Shown: positions 25,072 to 36,500, numbered from the stretch's first letter. The stretch: 64,000 bases of DNA from Bacteroidota bacterium (GCA_030706685.1 JAUZOA010000019.1:1-64000); one strand, 5' to 3'. Program-made: numbers and translations. Notes: generated by a model from the letters alone, not told the origin.

Positions 25072-26082
25072 TCAAAGTCCGGCCTTCTTACTTATCTCCA
25101 GCATCCTGTCAATGGGCTTCCTGGCCGCCAGTCTAAGCTCTTCATCCATCGTTATTTCCGGCGTTTCATATTCCATGCAGAGATAAATTTTCTCCAGCGT
25201 ATTGCGCTTCATGTGCGGACAATCATTACAGGCGCAGCTATTATCAGGGGGAGCAGGAATAAATGTTTTGCCGGGATTCGCTTTCATCATCTGGTGAAGA
25301 ATACCCGTCTCTGTAGCCACGATATATTCTTGTGATGAATCCGTTTGCGTATACTTTAATAACCCTGTGGTGGAACCGATATAATCCGCAATGCGAAGGA
25401 TCGGGTCTTCACATTCGGGATGAGCAATCAGTTTAGCATTTGGATGTCTCACTTTTAATTTCGTGATTTTTTCCAGGCTGAATATCTCGTGCACCATACA
25501 AGCGCCGTTCCATAGCACCATATTTCTTCCCGTCACTTTGTTGATATAAGCCCCGAGATTTTTATCAGGCGCAAAGATTATTTTCTGGTCCCTGGGAAAA
25601 CTTTCCACTACTGCTTTCGCATTGCTGCTGGTACAGATCACATCGCTCAATGCTTTGATGCCGGCGCTGCAGTTGATATAGCTGACTACCACATGGCCCG
25701 GGTGCTGTTCTTTGAATTTTTTAAAAAGAGGCGGCGGACAACTATCGCTGAGCGAACATCCGGCTTTCAGATCAGGTATCACTACTTTTTTTCCCGGGTT
25801 GAGTATCTTAGCTGTTTCGGCCATGAAGTGAACCCCGGCAAAAACAATCATGTCGGCTGTAGTTTTTTCGGCCTGCTGCGCCAGGCCAAGACTATCCCCG
25901 ATATAATCCGCCACATCCTGGATATCCGGTTCCTGGTAGTAATGAGCCAGCAGGATAGCATTCTTCTCTTTTTTTAAGCGTTCGATCTCCTGGAAAAGAT
26001 CCAGTGCAGGATCCAGCTCGATATCAAGGAAACCATTTGTGGCTAATTCTCTTTTGGCAACTATCAGTTCTTCAGCGAGCAT
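25072..26082 (-). CDS. nadA: Quinolinate synthase A
   Basis: The ATG at 26082 gives 336 residues (a TTG nine codons upstream is possible). It condenses iminoaspartate and dihydroxyacetone phosphate to quinolinate for NAD. Family motifs: [28 protein letters not shown] (in part), [53 protein letters not shown], and [13 protein letters not shown], which hold the three Cys of the 4Fe-4S cluster. No nadB or nadC is adjacent. It is followed upstream by a long gap. Confidence 0.95.
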   Translation of the reverse strand: MLAEELIVAKRELATNGFLDIELDPALDLFQEIERLKKEKNAILLAHYYQEPDIQDVADYIGDSLGLAQQAEKTTADMIVFAGVHFMAETAKILNPGKKVVIPDLKAGCSLSDSCPPPLFKKFKEQHPGHVVVSYINCSAGIKALSDVICTSSNAKAVVESFPRDQKIIFAPDKNLGAYINKVTGRNMVLWNGACMVHEIFSLEKITKLKVRHPNAKLIAHPECEDPILRIADYIGSTTGLLKYTQTDSSQEYIVATETGILHQMMKANPGKTFIPAPPDNSCACNDCPHMKRNTLEKIYLCMEYETPEITMDEELRLAARKPIDRMLEISKKAGL

Positions 26083-26565
26083 ACAGGCGTTTTTTTGAAG
26101 CGTGGGCAATATTCCGTCAACCTCCGCATATTTTCAAAAGAATTTTCTTTTTATACTTTTCTTTATAATAATAGTATTAATACAATTATATAAAAAAGAG
26201 TTTATTATTATTATAGGTGTGAATTCGTGGAAAACTAATATTTCGTTGTCCCTGCAAAATTACCAATTCACAGCTATCCACATTTAAAACAGGGAAATCC
26301 ACATACTGGTTTACAGCCCATGCTGGTTTTAGTAAACTGTTTTAACAGGAATGTGGGAAACCCGGAAAGTTATTATTGAATAACTTTTGAAGCCGAACCG
26401 ATGTTAATCTGCGTTGAATAACCTGCCATCTATATACAAAGACCCGGATTCTTTACATCAGTGAGGAGGTTTGTATCCAACAAAGAAGTTTCATATTAAC
26501 GTTTCACAGCAGGTTATTCACAGGATTTATGATTTCTTCACGCCTGATCGTGAAGAAAAAGTTTT

Positions 26566-26718
26566 ATGAGAACTGGTAAAGGAGGCCTGTTTTGGAACAA
26601 TAATACCGTTCTTTTCAAATCCTATAATTTTTATTATAGGAAACTTGTCAGATTAGTATTTATCAGTGTAATTATATTCCTGTCTTCGGCCGCTATCGCC
26701 AACGATGAGCGATATTAA
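26566..26718 (+). CDS. Possible small secreted or membrane peptide, 50 aa
   Basis: An ATG at 26566 opens a 50-codon frame ending TAA at 26718. The first 25 residues are basic and aromatic. Residues 26-45 form a classic signal-peptide shape: KLVR, a hydrophobic core VFISVIIFL, then SSAAIA, followed by NDERY and stop. It could be a small exported peptide, a single-pass membrane peptide, or the surviving 5' end of a lost gene. A purine-rich AAGAAAAAG sits upstream. No family is recognised. Confidence 0.35.
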   Translation: MRTGKGGLFWNNNTVLFKSYNFYYRKLVRLVFISVIIFLSSAAIANDERY

Positions 26719-26960
26719 CTATGATCCATCGGTTTGTCGCAACATCATGGAGGATATCCGTTATATATTATTTATTAGTGATAAATATGCCGGGTCTGGT
26801 TATTTGATCAAAGAAATGAAACTGGTTCATTCAAAAAGAAACCCTGTCCCCTAAAGGGTGACTTGGGCCGAACTCGCTTTAAAAAGACTGCTATTTTAAA
26901 ATAAATCCAGCTTGTAATTCAAGCCCGAAAAGGGTTTTTCGGGAATTCAGGACCGTTCGG

Positions 26961-26985
26961 AAGCCCCTTTAGGGGTTTGGGGCTT
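26961..26985. repeat. AAGCCCC...GGGGCTT palindrome
   Basis: A 7-bp perfect stem surrounds TTTAGGGGTTT, with a partial relative at about 26847-26862 (CCCCTAAAGGGTGACTTGGG). Such C4/G4 palindromes are common dispersed repeats between Bacteroidota genes. It lies 50 bp before ppiD. The rest of the 26083-27036 gap, apart from the small ORF at 26566, shows only A/T-rich DNA. Confidence 0.5.
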
Positions 26986-27036
26986 CATCCCAAATACCCT
27001 ATTTTTGCCATCCGTTTTTAAACCCTACATAATATT

Positions 27037-29199
27037 ATGTCAGTTATTCAAAGAATACAGGAACGGTATGCAAAATTAATGGCCATCATTATTGCGCTAG
27101 CCCTTATCATTTTTGTAGTGATGCTTGCTTTTGAAAATGGCGGACGGCTTTTCAGGGGGGGTAATTCTACTTCGATCGGCAGGGTAAACGGCCAATCGAT
27201 TGAGTATGCGGATTTCCAGAAAAAAGTAGACGAACAGGAAAACAGCATGCAATCCAACCCTTATGGGGGTGGATCGGGGCCTATGTTGCAGGAACGGGCA
27301 ATCGAGGGGGCCTGGAACCAGGAAGTGAACGAAACACTGTTAAATAGCGAACTGAGAAAACTCGGAATAAAGGTTGGTAAAAAAGAAATGGGCGATATCC
27401 TATACGGGCCCAACGCTCCGGACGATATTAAAAAGAGTTTTACTGATCCGCAAACAGGTCAATATAATGGTCGCGCCGCCAAACAAAATATTGACCAGAT
27501 CCTTAAAATGAAAAGCGGAACAGAAAAACAGTTGAAAGAAAGGGATCAATTGATTGCTTATATCGATTACCTGGAAAATAAACGCTTAAACGATAAATAT
27601 AGTTCTTTATTTGCCAATAGTGTCAACTATCCCAGATGGTTTATTGAAAGGCAAAATGCGGACAATAGCCAAATCGCAAAAGTCTCTTATGTAAGAGAGT
27701 TTTATTCGGTCACGAATGATAGTACAATTAAAATAAGCGATAAAGAGATTGAAGATTATATCAGCAAACATAAAAAGGACTTTAAACAAGAAGAAAGTCG
27801 TGGTATCGCCTATGTTACTTTCAGCGCTTTGCCGAGCTCCGCAGATACTGCCGATGCAAAAACTAAAATATTGACGCTGAAACCCCAGTTTGACACTATA
27901 AAAAATACCCAGGAATTTCTTGCCGCACAAGGGGTCACCAACTTTTATGATGGTTATATTAATGATAGTATAATTAAGGTGCCCTTTAAAGATTCTATTT
28001 TTAAGCTGTCTGTTAATGGCGTGTATGGTCCTTATTTGGATGGCGGTTCATTCACTCTCGCGAAATTGCTGGGCACAAGACAGCAGCCCGATACCGTAAA
28101 GGCTCGTCATATTCTCATTTCAACCCAGCAACGGGATGATGCTACCGCAAAAAAATTGGTTGATAGTATTCAAAAGGCTATTGCCGGTGGAGCCAATTTT
28201 GATACACTATGCTTAAAATATTCTGAAGATCCCGGTAAAAATGACAGGGCAACCGGCAAATTTAACGGAGGCGTCTATGATAAAGTCACTTCCGGAGGAA
28301 TGGTTCCAGAGTTCAACAATTTCATATTCGGGAAACCAGTTGGAACAAAAGATGTGGTGAAGACGGATTATGGGTATCACTATATTGAAATCCTCTCTCA
28401 AAAAGGTAATTCCACAGCCTACAAGATTGCCTACCTGACCAAACCGATAGAAACAAGCCAGGAAACAGAGAATAATGCAAGCAACGAAGCAGCTCTGTTC
28501 GCCGGCGATAGCCGCGATTCAAAATCATTTGATGCTAATGCAGAGAAGCTAAAAGCAAAAGGGATCAATAAAAGCTTTGCCGCGGATATTAAGCCAATGG
28601 CGTTTACGGTACCCGGGCTCGGAACAAAACGGGCTTTTGTAAAAAATATTTACAAAGCGAGTTTGGGAGAAGTGCTTGAGCCGGAAAAAGTGGGCGATAA
28701 TTATGTGGTGGCTATTGTAACAGAGGTTAATGAAGAAGGAACTACGCCGGTTGCAAAAGCGAGACCGCAGATCGAACCGCTTTTAAAAAACAGGAAAGCA
28801 GCTGAGAAAATAAAACAAAAGATCGGCAAAATAACGACACTGGAAGCTGCTGCGGCTGCCTTAGGCGGTAAGCCGATTGAAACGGCAGACAGCCTTCGTA
28901 TGAGCGGAGCACAAAGCGCCTTCTCCGCAAGACCGCTGGCGTCAGAATCAAAAGTAATCGGCGCGGCATTTAATCCTTCAAACAAGGGCAAAGTGGTAGC
29001 GGAGGCAATAGAAGGATCAGCCGGGGTATATGTGGTGCGGGTTGATAATGTAATGGCAACTTCATTGGGTGATGCGAATGTTGCCGAGCAACGCAAGGCC
29101 AGGTACCAGCAGCAAAAACAGCAAGAGCAATATAATCCGCCAACACAACCGCTCCGTGATGCGGCAACTATAAAAGACAAGCGGAGAGATTTCTATTAA
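27037..29199 (+). CDS. ppiD: Peptidylprolyl isomerase, PpiD/SurA type
   Basis: The 720-residue membrane-anchored periplasmic chaperone has one N-terminal helix (residues 13-31), then a SurA_N-like domain (GRVNGQSIEYADFQKKVDEQ). A parvulin rotamase domain lies at about 350-450 (VKARHILIST, KYSEDPGK, GGVYDKVTSGGMVPEFNNFIF, VVKTDYGYHYIEIL). A long C-terminal helical and beta region follows. It assists folding of outer-membrane and secreted proteins such as the type IX cargo encoded nearby. It stands alone, followed by a clear terminator. Confidence 0.92.
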   Translation: MSVIQRIQERYAKLMAIIIALALIIFVVMLAFENGGRLFRGGNSTSIGRVNGQSIEYADFQKKVDEQENSMQSNPYGGGSGPMLQERAIEGAWNQEVNETLLNSELRKLGIKVGKKEMGDILYGPNAPDDIKKSFTDPQTGQYNGRAAKQNIDQILKMKSGTEKQLKERDQLIAYIDYLENKRLNDKYSSLFANSVNYPRWFIERQNADNSQIAKVSYVREFYSVTNDSTIKISDKEIEDYISKHKKDFKQEESRGIAYVTFSALPSSADTADAKTKILTLKPQFDTIKNTQEFLAAQGVTNFYDGYINDSIIKVPFKDSIFKLSVNGVYGPYLDGGSFTLAKLLGTRQQPDTVKARHILISTQQRDDATAKKLVDSIQKAIAGGANFDTLCLKYSEDPGKNDRATGKFNGGVYDKVTSGGMVPEFNNFIFGKPVGTKDVVKTDYGYHYIEILSQKGNSTAYKIAYLTKPIETSQETENNASNEAALFAGDSRDSKSFDANAEKLKAKGINKSFAADIKPMAFTVPGLGTKRAFVKNIYKASLGEVLEPEKVGDNYVVAIVTEVNEEGTTPVAKARPQIEPLLKNRKAAEKIKQKIGKITTLEAAAAALGGKPIETADSLRMSGAQSAFSARPLASESKVIGAAFNPSNKGKVVAEAIEGSAGVYVVRVDNVMATSLGDANVAEQRKARYQQQKQQEQYNPPTQPLRDAATIKDKRRDFY

Positions 29200-29224
29200 T
29201 AAGAGCCAAAACCAACAGAAACGG

Positions 29225-29258
29225 CAGCTGCCCTGATATGGGCAGCTGTTTCTTTTTT
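29225..29258 (+). terminator. Rho-independent terminator after ppiD
   Basis: A 9-bp perfect stem CAGCTGCCC / GGGCAGCTG (29225-29233 and 29240-29248) with loop TGATAT is followed by TTTCTTTTTT. It starts 26 nt past the ppiD stop. Confidence 0.9.
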
Positions 29259-29374
29259 CAGGAATAGTAAACAAGACCTTTTACAAATTGTTATTTTTAC
29301 AGTACCCGCCGAAGCAAATTTGTTCTCCTGGTTTTACTGAAAAGTTGTGGCAAAGGCGGATCCTGACAGCAGCA

Positions 29375-29881
29375 ATGAATGATCCCATTATAAATAAAGT
29401 AGCCGAAAGCGGGTTGATAACTATCGACCCGGAGAAATATTATCCCAAAGGTGAAACGTCGGTATTTGATCTGAAAGATTTTCTTTTCCTGGGAATGATA
29501 TTAAAAGAAAAAGATTACCGGGAATCGCTCAAAACTTATGACTGGGAAAAACACAGGGATAAAAATGTAGCGGTCACCTGTAGCGCCGATGCGATTATTC
29601 CCGTATGGGCCTGGATGCTGGCCGCCTCTTACCTGCAGCCTGTTGCCAGGGAAATTGTGATGGGGGATGAAAAAGAATTGCACAAAGCTATTTTTATTAA
29701 GAATCTTTCACAGATCAACCTTGATGAATTCAACGACAAAAAGATTGTGATAAAGGGCTGTGGAGACACGCCTATCGGGGATTTCGTGTATTTGGAACTG
29801 GCCAAATTACTGCGGCCTGTTGCCAAAAGCATCATGTATGGCGAACCTTGCAGTACTGTACCTGTGTTTAAAAAGAAATAA
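29375..29881 (+). CDS. DUF2480 family protein
   Basis: From the ATG at 29375 (168 residues; a longer reading begins upstream in non-conserved sequence) the protein matches the Bacteroidota family DUF2480. Motifs: LITIDPEKYYPKGE, FDLKDFLFLGMILKEKDYR, CSADAIIPVWAWMLAASYLQ, and VIKGCGDTPIGDFVYLELAKLLRPVAKSIMYGEPCSTVP. Several cysteines are conserved, which suggests a metal or Fe-S link, but the function is not established. It precedes cydAB by 146 bp. Confidence 0.9.
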   Translation: MNDPIINKVAESGLITIDPEKYYPKGETSVFDLKDFLFLGMILKEKDYRESLKTYDWEKHRDKNVAVTCSADAIIPVWAWMLAASYLQPVAREIVMGDEKELHKAIFIKNLSQINLDEFNDKKIVIKGCGDTPIGDFVYLELAKLLRPVAKSIMYGEPCSTVPVFKKK

Positions 29882-30027
29882 ACTTATAAGGGCCGCTTCA
29901 AACGGCCAGAGAAAAAATAATCTTGCAACATCGCGAAACCGCAAAGGATGAAACCGTTTTTTATTCTTTGTGTTAAAGCGTCTATGCGAGAAATTAACTC
30001 TCACAAACAGGCCGCAAATCTTCGCTT

Positions 30028-31413
30028 ATGGACGCAGAAGTTTTAGCCCGCATTCAGTTCGCTTTCACCATTGCATTTCATTATATCTACCCGCCATTAA
30101 GCATCGGTCTCGGTTTATTGCTGGTTGTTTTTGAAGGCATGTATTTGAAAACAGGCAATAAACTATATGAAGAGATAACGCGGTTCTGGATAAAAATCTT
30201 CGCACTCATTTTCGGTATTGGTGTAGCCACCGGCATCATTATGGAATTTGAGTTTGGAACCAACTGGGCAACTTATTCAAAATATGTAGGAGATATTTTT
30301 GGCAGCGCTTTGGCCGCGGAAGGGATATTTGCGTTTGCGCTGGAAGCAGGATTCCTTGGCATTCTGATCTTTGGATGGAATCGCGTAGGCCCTAAAATAC
30401 ATTTCTTCTCTGCCATAATGGTCTTTCTTGGTTCTTTGTTCTCGGCTATATGGATCGTAGTGGCCAACTCATGGCAGCAAACTCCCGCCGGTTTCCATAT
30501 CGTCGGCGAAGGAATCAATGCAAGAGCCGAGATCACCGATTTCCGGGCCATGGTATTCAACCCTTCCAGTGCAGACAGGCTGATTCATGTATGGATAGGA
30601 GCATTTCTTGCCGGGGCATTCCTGGTATTAAGCGTTAATGCATGGTACATTTTAAAGAAACGTCACCTGGATATTGCAAAACCATCTTTTAAGATCGCGC
30701 TGGTAGTGGCCACCATCTTTTCTTTATTGCAACTGGTCGCAGGCAGCCGCAGCGCCGATGGCGTAGCAAAAAACCAACCCGCAAAACTGGCGGCGATGGA
30801 GGGACATTATGATTCTTCGTCAAAAGCGGATATGTATGTGCTCGGGTTTGTAAACAATAAAGAGCAAAAAACAACCGGGATAAAGATCCCCGGGGGACTA
30901 TCCTTTTTAGTGCATGGAAATTTTAATGAACCCATTAAAGGATTGAATGCGTTTAAGGAAGATGAAAGACCAAAACAGGTCAATGCTATTTTCCAGGTCT
31001 ATCACTTAATGATCGGCATTGGAACCCTGTTAATCATCCTGACGCTCTACGCCTGTATACAATGGACAAGAAAAAAATTGTTTGATCAGAAATGGTTGCT
31101 GGTCATTTTTGCCTGGAGTGTTTTGCTTCCGCAGGCCGCCAACCAGGCAGGCTGGTTTACCGCGGAAATGGGAAGACAGCCCTGGGTCGTGTATGGGCTG
31201 CTAAAGACATCGGATGCATTGTCCAAAACGGTAAAAGCCAACCAGGTTGTTTTCTCTTTGATACTATTTATCATTGTATATGCTTTATTATTCGTGTTGT
31301 TTTTATACTTGCTCAACAAGAAAATACAACACGGTCCCGGTGATCACGGGGAAAGGGAAGAAATCGAAGAGGGCTCAAAAAGAAATAACCCTGTTTTACA
31401 ACAACAAAGCTGA
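30028..31413 (+). CDS. cydA: Cytochrome bd ubiquinol oxidase subunit I
   Basis: The 461-residue membrane protein is the quinol-oxidising, haem-binding subunit of the high-affinity terminal oxidase. It begins with the family start (RIQFAFTIAFHYIYPPLSIGL; His ligand of haem). GVATGIIMEFEFGTNWATYSKYVGDIFGSALAAEGIFAFALEAGFLGILIFGW follows (in pieces), then NSWQQTPAGF and GRQPWVVYGLLKTSDAL. The modest length implies a short Q-loop. Its stop TGA overlaps the cydB ATG by one base, giving tight co-translation. Confidence 0.96.
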   Translation: MDAEVLARIQFAFTIAFHYIYPPLSIGLGLLLVVFEGMYLKTGNKLYEEITRFWIKIFALIFGIGVATGIIMEFEFGTNWATYSKYVGDIFGSALAAEGIFAFALEAGFLGILIFGWNRVGPKIHFFSAIMVFLGSLFSAIWIVVANSWQQTPAGFHIVGEGINARAEITDFRAMVFNPSSADRLIHVWIGAFLAGAFLVLSVNAWYILKKRHLDIAKPSFKIALVVATIFSLLQLVAGSRSADGVAKNQPAKLAAMEGHYDSSSKADMYVLGFVNNKEQKTTGIKIPGGLSFLVHGNFNEPIKGLNAFKEDERPKQVNAIFQVYHLMIGIGTLLIILTLYACIQWTRKKLFDQKWLLVIFAWSVLLPQAANQAGWFTAEMGRQPWVVYGLLKTSDALSKTVKANQVVFSLILFIIVYALLFVLFLYLLNKKIQHGPGDHGEREEIEEGSKRNNPVLQQQS

Positions 31414-32447
31414 TGGGAAGTTTTCTTGGCATAGAATATAATGTTTGGTGGTTCCTGGTTTTTGGCGCCGTGATTACCGGGTATGCCATACTCGACGGCT
31501 TCGATCTTGGAGCAGGGGCACTTCATTTGTTCTTAAACAAAGAACAGAGCCGTCGCATTGCGCTTAATGCTATTGGCCCTGTATGGGACGGAAACGAAGT
31601 ATGGCTGGTAATCGGCGGGGGCGCCATGTTTGCCGGGTTCCCGGTCGCTTATGCGGCCATCTTCTCCGCTTTTTATATTCCATTTATGATCTTTTTGATG
31701 GGGATTATTTTCAGGGCCGTGGCCATCGAGTTCAGGAGTAAAGAGCCCATGCTTTGGTGGCGGAAAACATGGGATATTGTTTATTGTGTTTCCTCTGTCA
31801 TTATTGCTTTGTCACTTGGATTGATGCTGGGTAATGTAGCCTATGGCCTTCCCCTGAATGCAGAAAAGGAGTTTGCCGGGAATAATTATTCTTTCTTTCA
31901 TCCTTTTACAATTATGGTGGCCATTACCACACTGGCTCTTTTTATGATGCACGGCGCGATCTATCTTACTATGAAAACGGAAAACAGGTTATATACGAAG
32001 CTGCATTTACTGGCAAATAATTTTACTGTTTTCTTTGTGCTGAGTTTTGTAATTACAACGCTTTATACACTACTTTATATCCCCCATCTCTGTGATTATT
32101 TTAAAACCCATCCTGTTTCTTTCATTATTCCCATTTTAATGATACTCGCGATTGCGAATATCCCCCGCCAGATCAAGAAAGGTAAATATCGTTATGCTTT
32201 TCTCAGTTCGGCCATTACGATTGCCCTGCTGCTGATAATGGTAGCCATTGAGGTATTTCCTTATTTATTGTATTCGGCCGGCGCCCCTGAAAATAGTATC
32301 ACCGTATATAATGCCGCCGCTTCGGCCAAAACGATGAAGATACTACTGGTCATTGCACTGATAGGAACGCCGCTGGTAGCCATTTATACGGTATTTGTCT
32401 TCTGGACCTTTAAAGGTAAAGTGAAGCTGGATGAAACAAGCTATTGA
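31413..32447 (+). CDS. cydB: Cytochrome bd ubiquinol oxidase subunit II
   Basis: The 344-residue protein has eight or nine membrane helices and the CydB pattern VWWFLVFGAVITGYAILDGFDLGAGALHLFL (in part), NAIGPVWDGNEVWLVIGGGAMFAGFPVAYA, and MHGAIYLTMKTE. With CydA it forms the bd oxidase, used at low oxygen or under respiratory stress. It overlaps cydA by one base. The next gene is convergent, with its stop 6 bp away, so no room exists for a cydX-like small subunit here. Confidence 0.96.
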   Translation: MGSFLGIEYNVWWFLVFGAVITGYAILDGFDLGAGALHLFLNKEQSRRIALNAIGPVWDGNEVWLVIGGGAMFAGFPVAYAAIFSAFYIPFMIFLMGIIFRAVAIEFRSKEPMLWWRKTWDIVYCVSSVIIALSLGLMLGNVAYGLPLNAEKEFAGNNYSFFHPFTIMVAITTLALFMMHGAIYLTMKTENRLYTKLHLLANNFTVFFVLSFVITTLYTLLYIPHLCDYFKTHPVSFIIPILMILAIANIPRQIKKGKYRYAFLSSAITIALLLIMVAIEVFPYLLYSAGAPENSITVYNAAASAKTMKILLVIALIGTPLVAIYTVFVFWTFKGKVKLDETSY

Positions 32448-32453
32448 ATAATT

Positions 32454-33560
32454 TTATCTTATCGGGCATGCGTTCTGACTACTGATCTTCGGTTTGCACG
32501 GATCCTCCGCATCCTGGTTATAGCTGCTGTGATCCCATACAAACCCGATCTCTGAACTACCTGCTGTATATGAATAACTGTTTCTGCCAACTTGCGCATC
32601 CTGTGCAATGCCTACTCTTACCCTGTCACGATCATTATCTCTTCCGTTTAAATTAAAAGAAAGGGTGAGGCTGATCGTATTCATATCCCTGAAGTTGACG
32701 GTACCGCGATACCAAAGCCCAAGACTGATGTTAAACTGGTTTTGGGTTACTTCTGTTCCTATTTGATAACTGCTGTGAGTGGCCTGGCGATAACCTATTG
32801 CCGCGATACTGAATGACCAGATCCTTTCCGGGTTAGTGTATGTATATAAAAGATTACCCGACCACAATACTGGCAGTTGACTTCTTACAGTATCGGAAGT
32901 ATTGGTAAGTGATTCATCGGGCTTGTTAATATGGTGTGCGCTGAAGCCGGTCAGCAAGCGGCTATTTTCGGTAAAGTGATAGCTGAAGAAAGTGCCGGCG
33001 GCAAAGTCGGGGTATAGTTTTCCGCTATTGAGAGGGGGATCTGCCGCCGAGATAGCGCCGGGAATAATGCCGTTAACGTCCAGTTCGTCGGCAAAAACAA
33101 GTTTGCTGTAATCAATTCTTCTTTGCGCTACCCCAAACTGTACAGCGCCCGTCCAGAACCATTTTGGCAAACCGCCATTCTCAGCTACACTGGCTGTTCC
33201 TGAACATACCGTATATGAATACGAACCATATACTCCCGCTTTCCTTAAATAGCCTTCGCTTGAATTAGTCGCGAGAAGGCCAAGACCGCTGCTGATTTTT
33301 GGAAAGAATTTATCAATAGAAACAGCCGTATAGTTCATTTGCGAAGGAATGGTCCACCATTGGCGGCGATAGATAGCGCTGATGCGTAAGTCGTGCTCGC
33401 CGGCGCCGGTTGCAGCCGGGTTTAAATAGATAGGAGACAAATAAGCCTGCGAAAAAACAGGGTCCTGGGCGATGGCAGGATCACCCGACAGGTAAAATGC
33501 AAACAGCACCACTGCAACGGCTTTAATCTTTTGGGTATCTAATAAGGTTTGCATAGACAT
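32454..33560 (-). CDS. PorP/SprF-family type IX secretion membrane protein
   Basis: The ATG at 33560 (368 residues) shares its A with the TAA stop of the upstream PKD gene (TAATG), so it is translationally coupled. A signal peptide (about 30 residues, ending AIAQ) is followed by the PorP/SprF start DPVFSQAYLSPIYLNPAATG. Then come repeated amphipathic strands of an outer-membrane barrel. Members of this family pair with type B CTD cargo and help its export or attachment. A longer reading to 33629 is rejected because it overlaps the PKD gene. Confidence 0.9.
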   Translation of the reverse strand: MSMQTLLDTQKIKAVAVVLFAFYLSGDPAIAQDPVFSQAYLSPIYLNPAATGAGEHDLRISAIYRRQWWTIPSQMNYTAVSIDKFFPKISSGLGLLATNSSEGYLRKAGVYGSYSYTVCSGTASVAENGGLPKWFWTGAVQFGVAQRRIDYSKLVFADELDVNGIIPGAISAADPPLNSGKLYPDFAAGTFFSYHFTENSRLLTGFSAHHINKPDESLTNTSDTVRSQLPVLWSGNLLYTYTNPERIWSFSIAAIGYRQATHSSYQIGTEVTQNQFNISLGLWYRGTVNFRDMNTISLTLSFNLNGRDNDRDRVRVGIAQDAQVGRNSYSYTAGSSEIGFVWDHSSYNQDAEDPCKPKISSQNACPIR

Positions 33561-36500
33561 TATTTTATGATTGTAATGAAACCGGCTTTGATTGGCTTGT
33601 TGCTGCCGGGAAATAACATTCCTTTCCATTCGGTACCATTGATGTAAGTAGCTTCAATTTGCCAGCTATACACATCCTGCTGCAGGATCTGTCCATTGAC
33701 GGTACCGTTCCACGGTTCACTTGGCGACCCGTTTGCATCCAGTTTATCGGTTTCAAATAATTTTTGACCCCAGGCATTATAAATGCGCAGGCGATATGTT
33801 TTCAGCCCTTTTGCCAAAGGCAAAAATTGCCGCAGCCCGGCATTACTGCAACCAAGACACATAGCATTAGGTACATACAAATAACCGGGCACATAGAGAA
33901 TTGTCACATTAACCGAATCAAACGCTTTGCAGCCGGTTGAAAAATCTGTAACCAGGAGCTTCACTTTATATTTTCCTGTATCCGCGTATTCATAAGTTAC
34001 TTCTCTTCCATTCCGCGTTTGGAGGCTACGATCGCCCATGTACCATATATAAGTTTTATTGGGATTGGCCGTCACCGTGTCCTTGAAGGTGAAACCGCGA
34101 TCCGGTTGTTGAATGACCAGTGAAGGACTTACATCAATATGGGGGAAAGGCAGGGGTTGAATAGTTAATTTTCCGGCCAATGAAGTGTCTCCGCAACCCG
34201 CTATATTCTCCGCCAATGCCTGTATGGTAAACTCATAGGGAAAGGCATTGCTTAATGGCGCCTGGAAATTATAACCAAAGGGATTGTTTGTTCCTTCAAT
34301 GGATCCGTTCACAAACCATTTATAATTTACGGCATCTGAACCATTGTTCGTTGTAACAGCCATATAGGTTACTGTAGTGTCGTGGCTGCAGGTTTTAATG
34401 AGTTCAGGACCGAATGTTGTTTTTGGGGTGCTATACACATGGAATGGATAGGTAGTGCTATCCGAGCATCCCGATGTTGTATGAACGATCAATTTTACAG
34501 AATAGGTTCCGGCAACATCATACACATGAGAAGCCGATAACCCGGTTAAATGAAATTCTCCCTGTGTAGTGCTGCTGTCATAGATCACCCATTCAACAAG
34601 GCTATAGCCGGAAATACTACCTGCGCTTACATGGAGAGCATAAGGCGCACAAAGCTTACCCGGCTCAATTGTAATTTGTGCCGGGATTTTATCAACAACA
34701 GTTATTGGCCGGGAAGCAGTATCATAACAGGTAAACCCGGATGGATGAACTTTCATTGCGATAAGAGTAATCGTATAAATGCCCGGGGTATTGTAACTAT
34801 GTTGCCCGTTTATAAACGAGGAGGAGTTGCCGTCTCCCCAAAACCACTCGTAAGAATTGGCGTTGACCGAAGTATTATTGACCGTTACAAATTGGTTCGT
34901 ACATATTTTTATGGGCGCCGCTGTGAAATTCGCCCCAGGAGGATCATAAACGACTAAAGTCCTTTGTATAGTTGTATCTGAACAGTCATTTTGAAGCCTT
35001 ATGGTCACCGTATAGTTTCCGGGTGCCGTATAAAGATGCGTTATGCTGTTCTGGTTGTTGGGAATAATAACAAGCGGCGAATTGTCGCCGAAGTTCCAGG
35101 TCAGCTGCGCCGCGCCAACGGAGCTGTTATTAAATGTCACTAGATGTGGCGCACATCCGGACAATTGATTGCCATTGGCAGTAATATAAGGCTGTATCGT
35201 GTTGGGATTTACTACCAGGTTAATTGTTTGCGTATCCCTTGTACACTGGTTTTCTGATATCAGCCGGATAGGAAATATAGTAATGGAGCTTGTATTATAG
35301 GTATGTGTAAACGACGATAGCGTATGTGTCGTATCGGTTTGCCCATCGCCGAAATCCCAGTAATAAGCAAAATTGCTCCCAAGGGAAGTATTTAGTATGT
35401 GTACAGTGAATGGCGAGCAACCCCTTGTCGTATCTACAGCGAATCTTGCTTTTGAATTCGCAAATACCTTTACGCTGTCGCGGTAATAACTTGTATCACA
35501 ACCATTGTATGCTTTTAATACAATATGGTAAACCGTATCCCTGAAAGCCGGACTTGTTGTAAAAGTGACAGTACCCGGTTGTACAGCCGTAGTGGTAATG
35601 CTGTTTCCAAAATTCCAGGAGAATTGGATATTGCTTGTTAATAAAGTCGAAGTGTTGGTGAATAATACGTTGAGCGGAGCACAGGAGCTGTCCTTGTCTT
35701 TGGTAAAAGCAGCGGTTACAGCAGGTCTTGTAATAAATGTTTTTTGCAGGCTATCGGCTTTGCAGCCATAGGGACTGGTTGCAACCAGTTTTATGGTTAC
35801 GGTGTCTCCCGGAAGATTGATCACATACGAAGGAACAATCCCTGTTGTATTAGATGCGATCAATAGATTATCCGCATACCAGTTATAGGCTCCGTTGCCT
35901 GCAGGGTAAAGGATATTAGTAATTAAAGTGTCTATGTTTAGGGGGGCACACCGTAAAGTATCGCCAACAGTGAAGTTGGCATCGGCGTCCGGGTTAACCG
36001 TTATTGTAACGGTTTTAGTAGCGAAGCATCCATTTGTCAGTGTACCGGCAACGGTATAAGTTGTTGTAGTAAGCGGTGAAGCCAGCACGGTTGCAGCAGC
36101 AGGATTATCCAAAGCAGTCGCAGGTGACCACAAATAGGTATCCGCCCCGCTTGCAGTAATGCTTACAGTATTTCCAATACAGATCGTTGCCGCAGGTGGG
36201 TTAACTGTAACAAGTGGCATTCGTTTTACAGTGATTTTTACAGAATCAATGTTTGAGCAATTGACCCCGATAGAAGCCGACAGGTAATAAGTATAGGTAG
36301 TATCACTGGCCGTTCCTGTATAATTGGCCGTAAGCGTTGGATTGGCTATAGCAGGATTACTTAAACCTATGGCCGGGCTCCATTGGTAGGTTACACCAGC
36401 GACTCCCGGTATACCCAATGGAACAATAGTGCCGCTGCAAACAGATGCATTATTGCCAGCTTCCGCAACAGGGGCGGGATAAATGGTTACATTGGTTGTC

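Noticed and set aside
34550-34957. Plus-strand frame opposite the PKD gene
   Set aside because: Shadow of a repetitive long gene; composition is that of a reversed PKD region.
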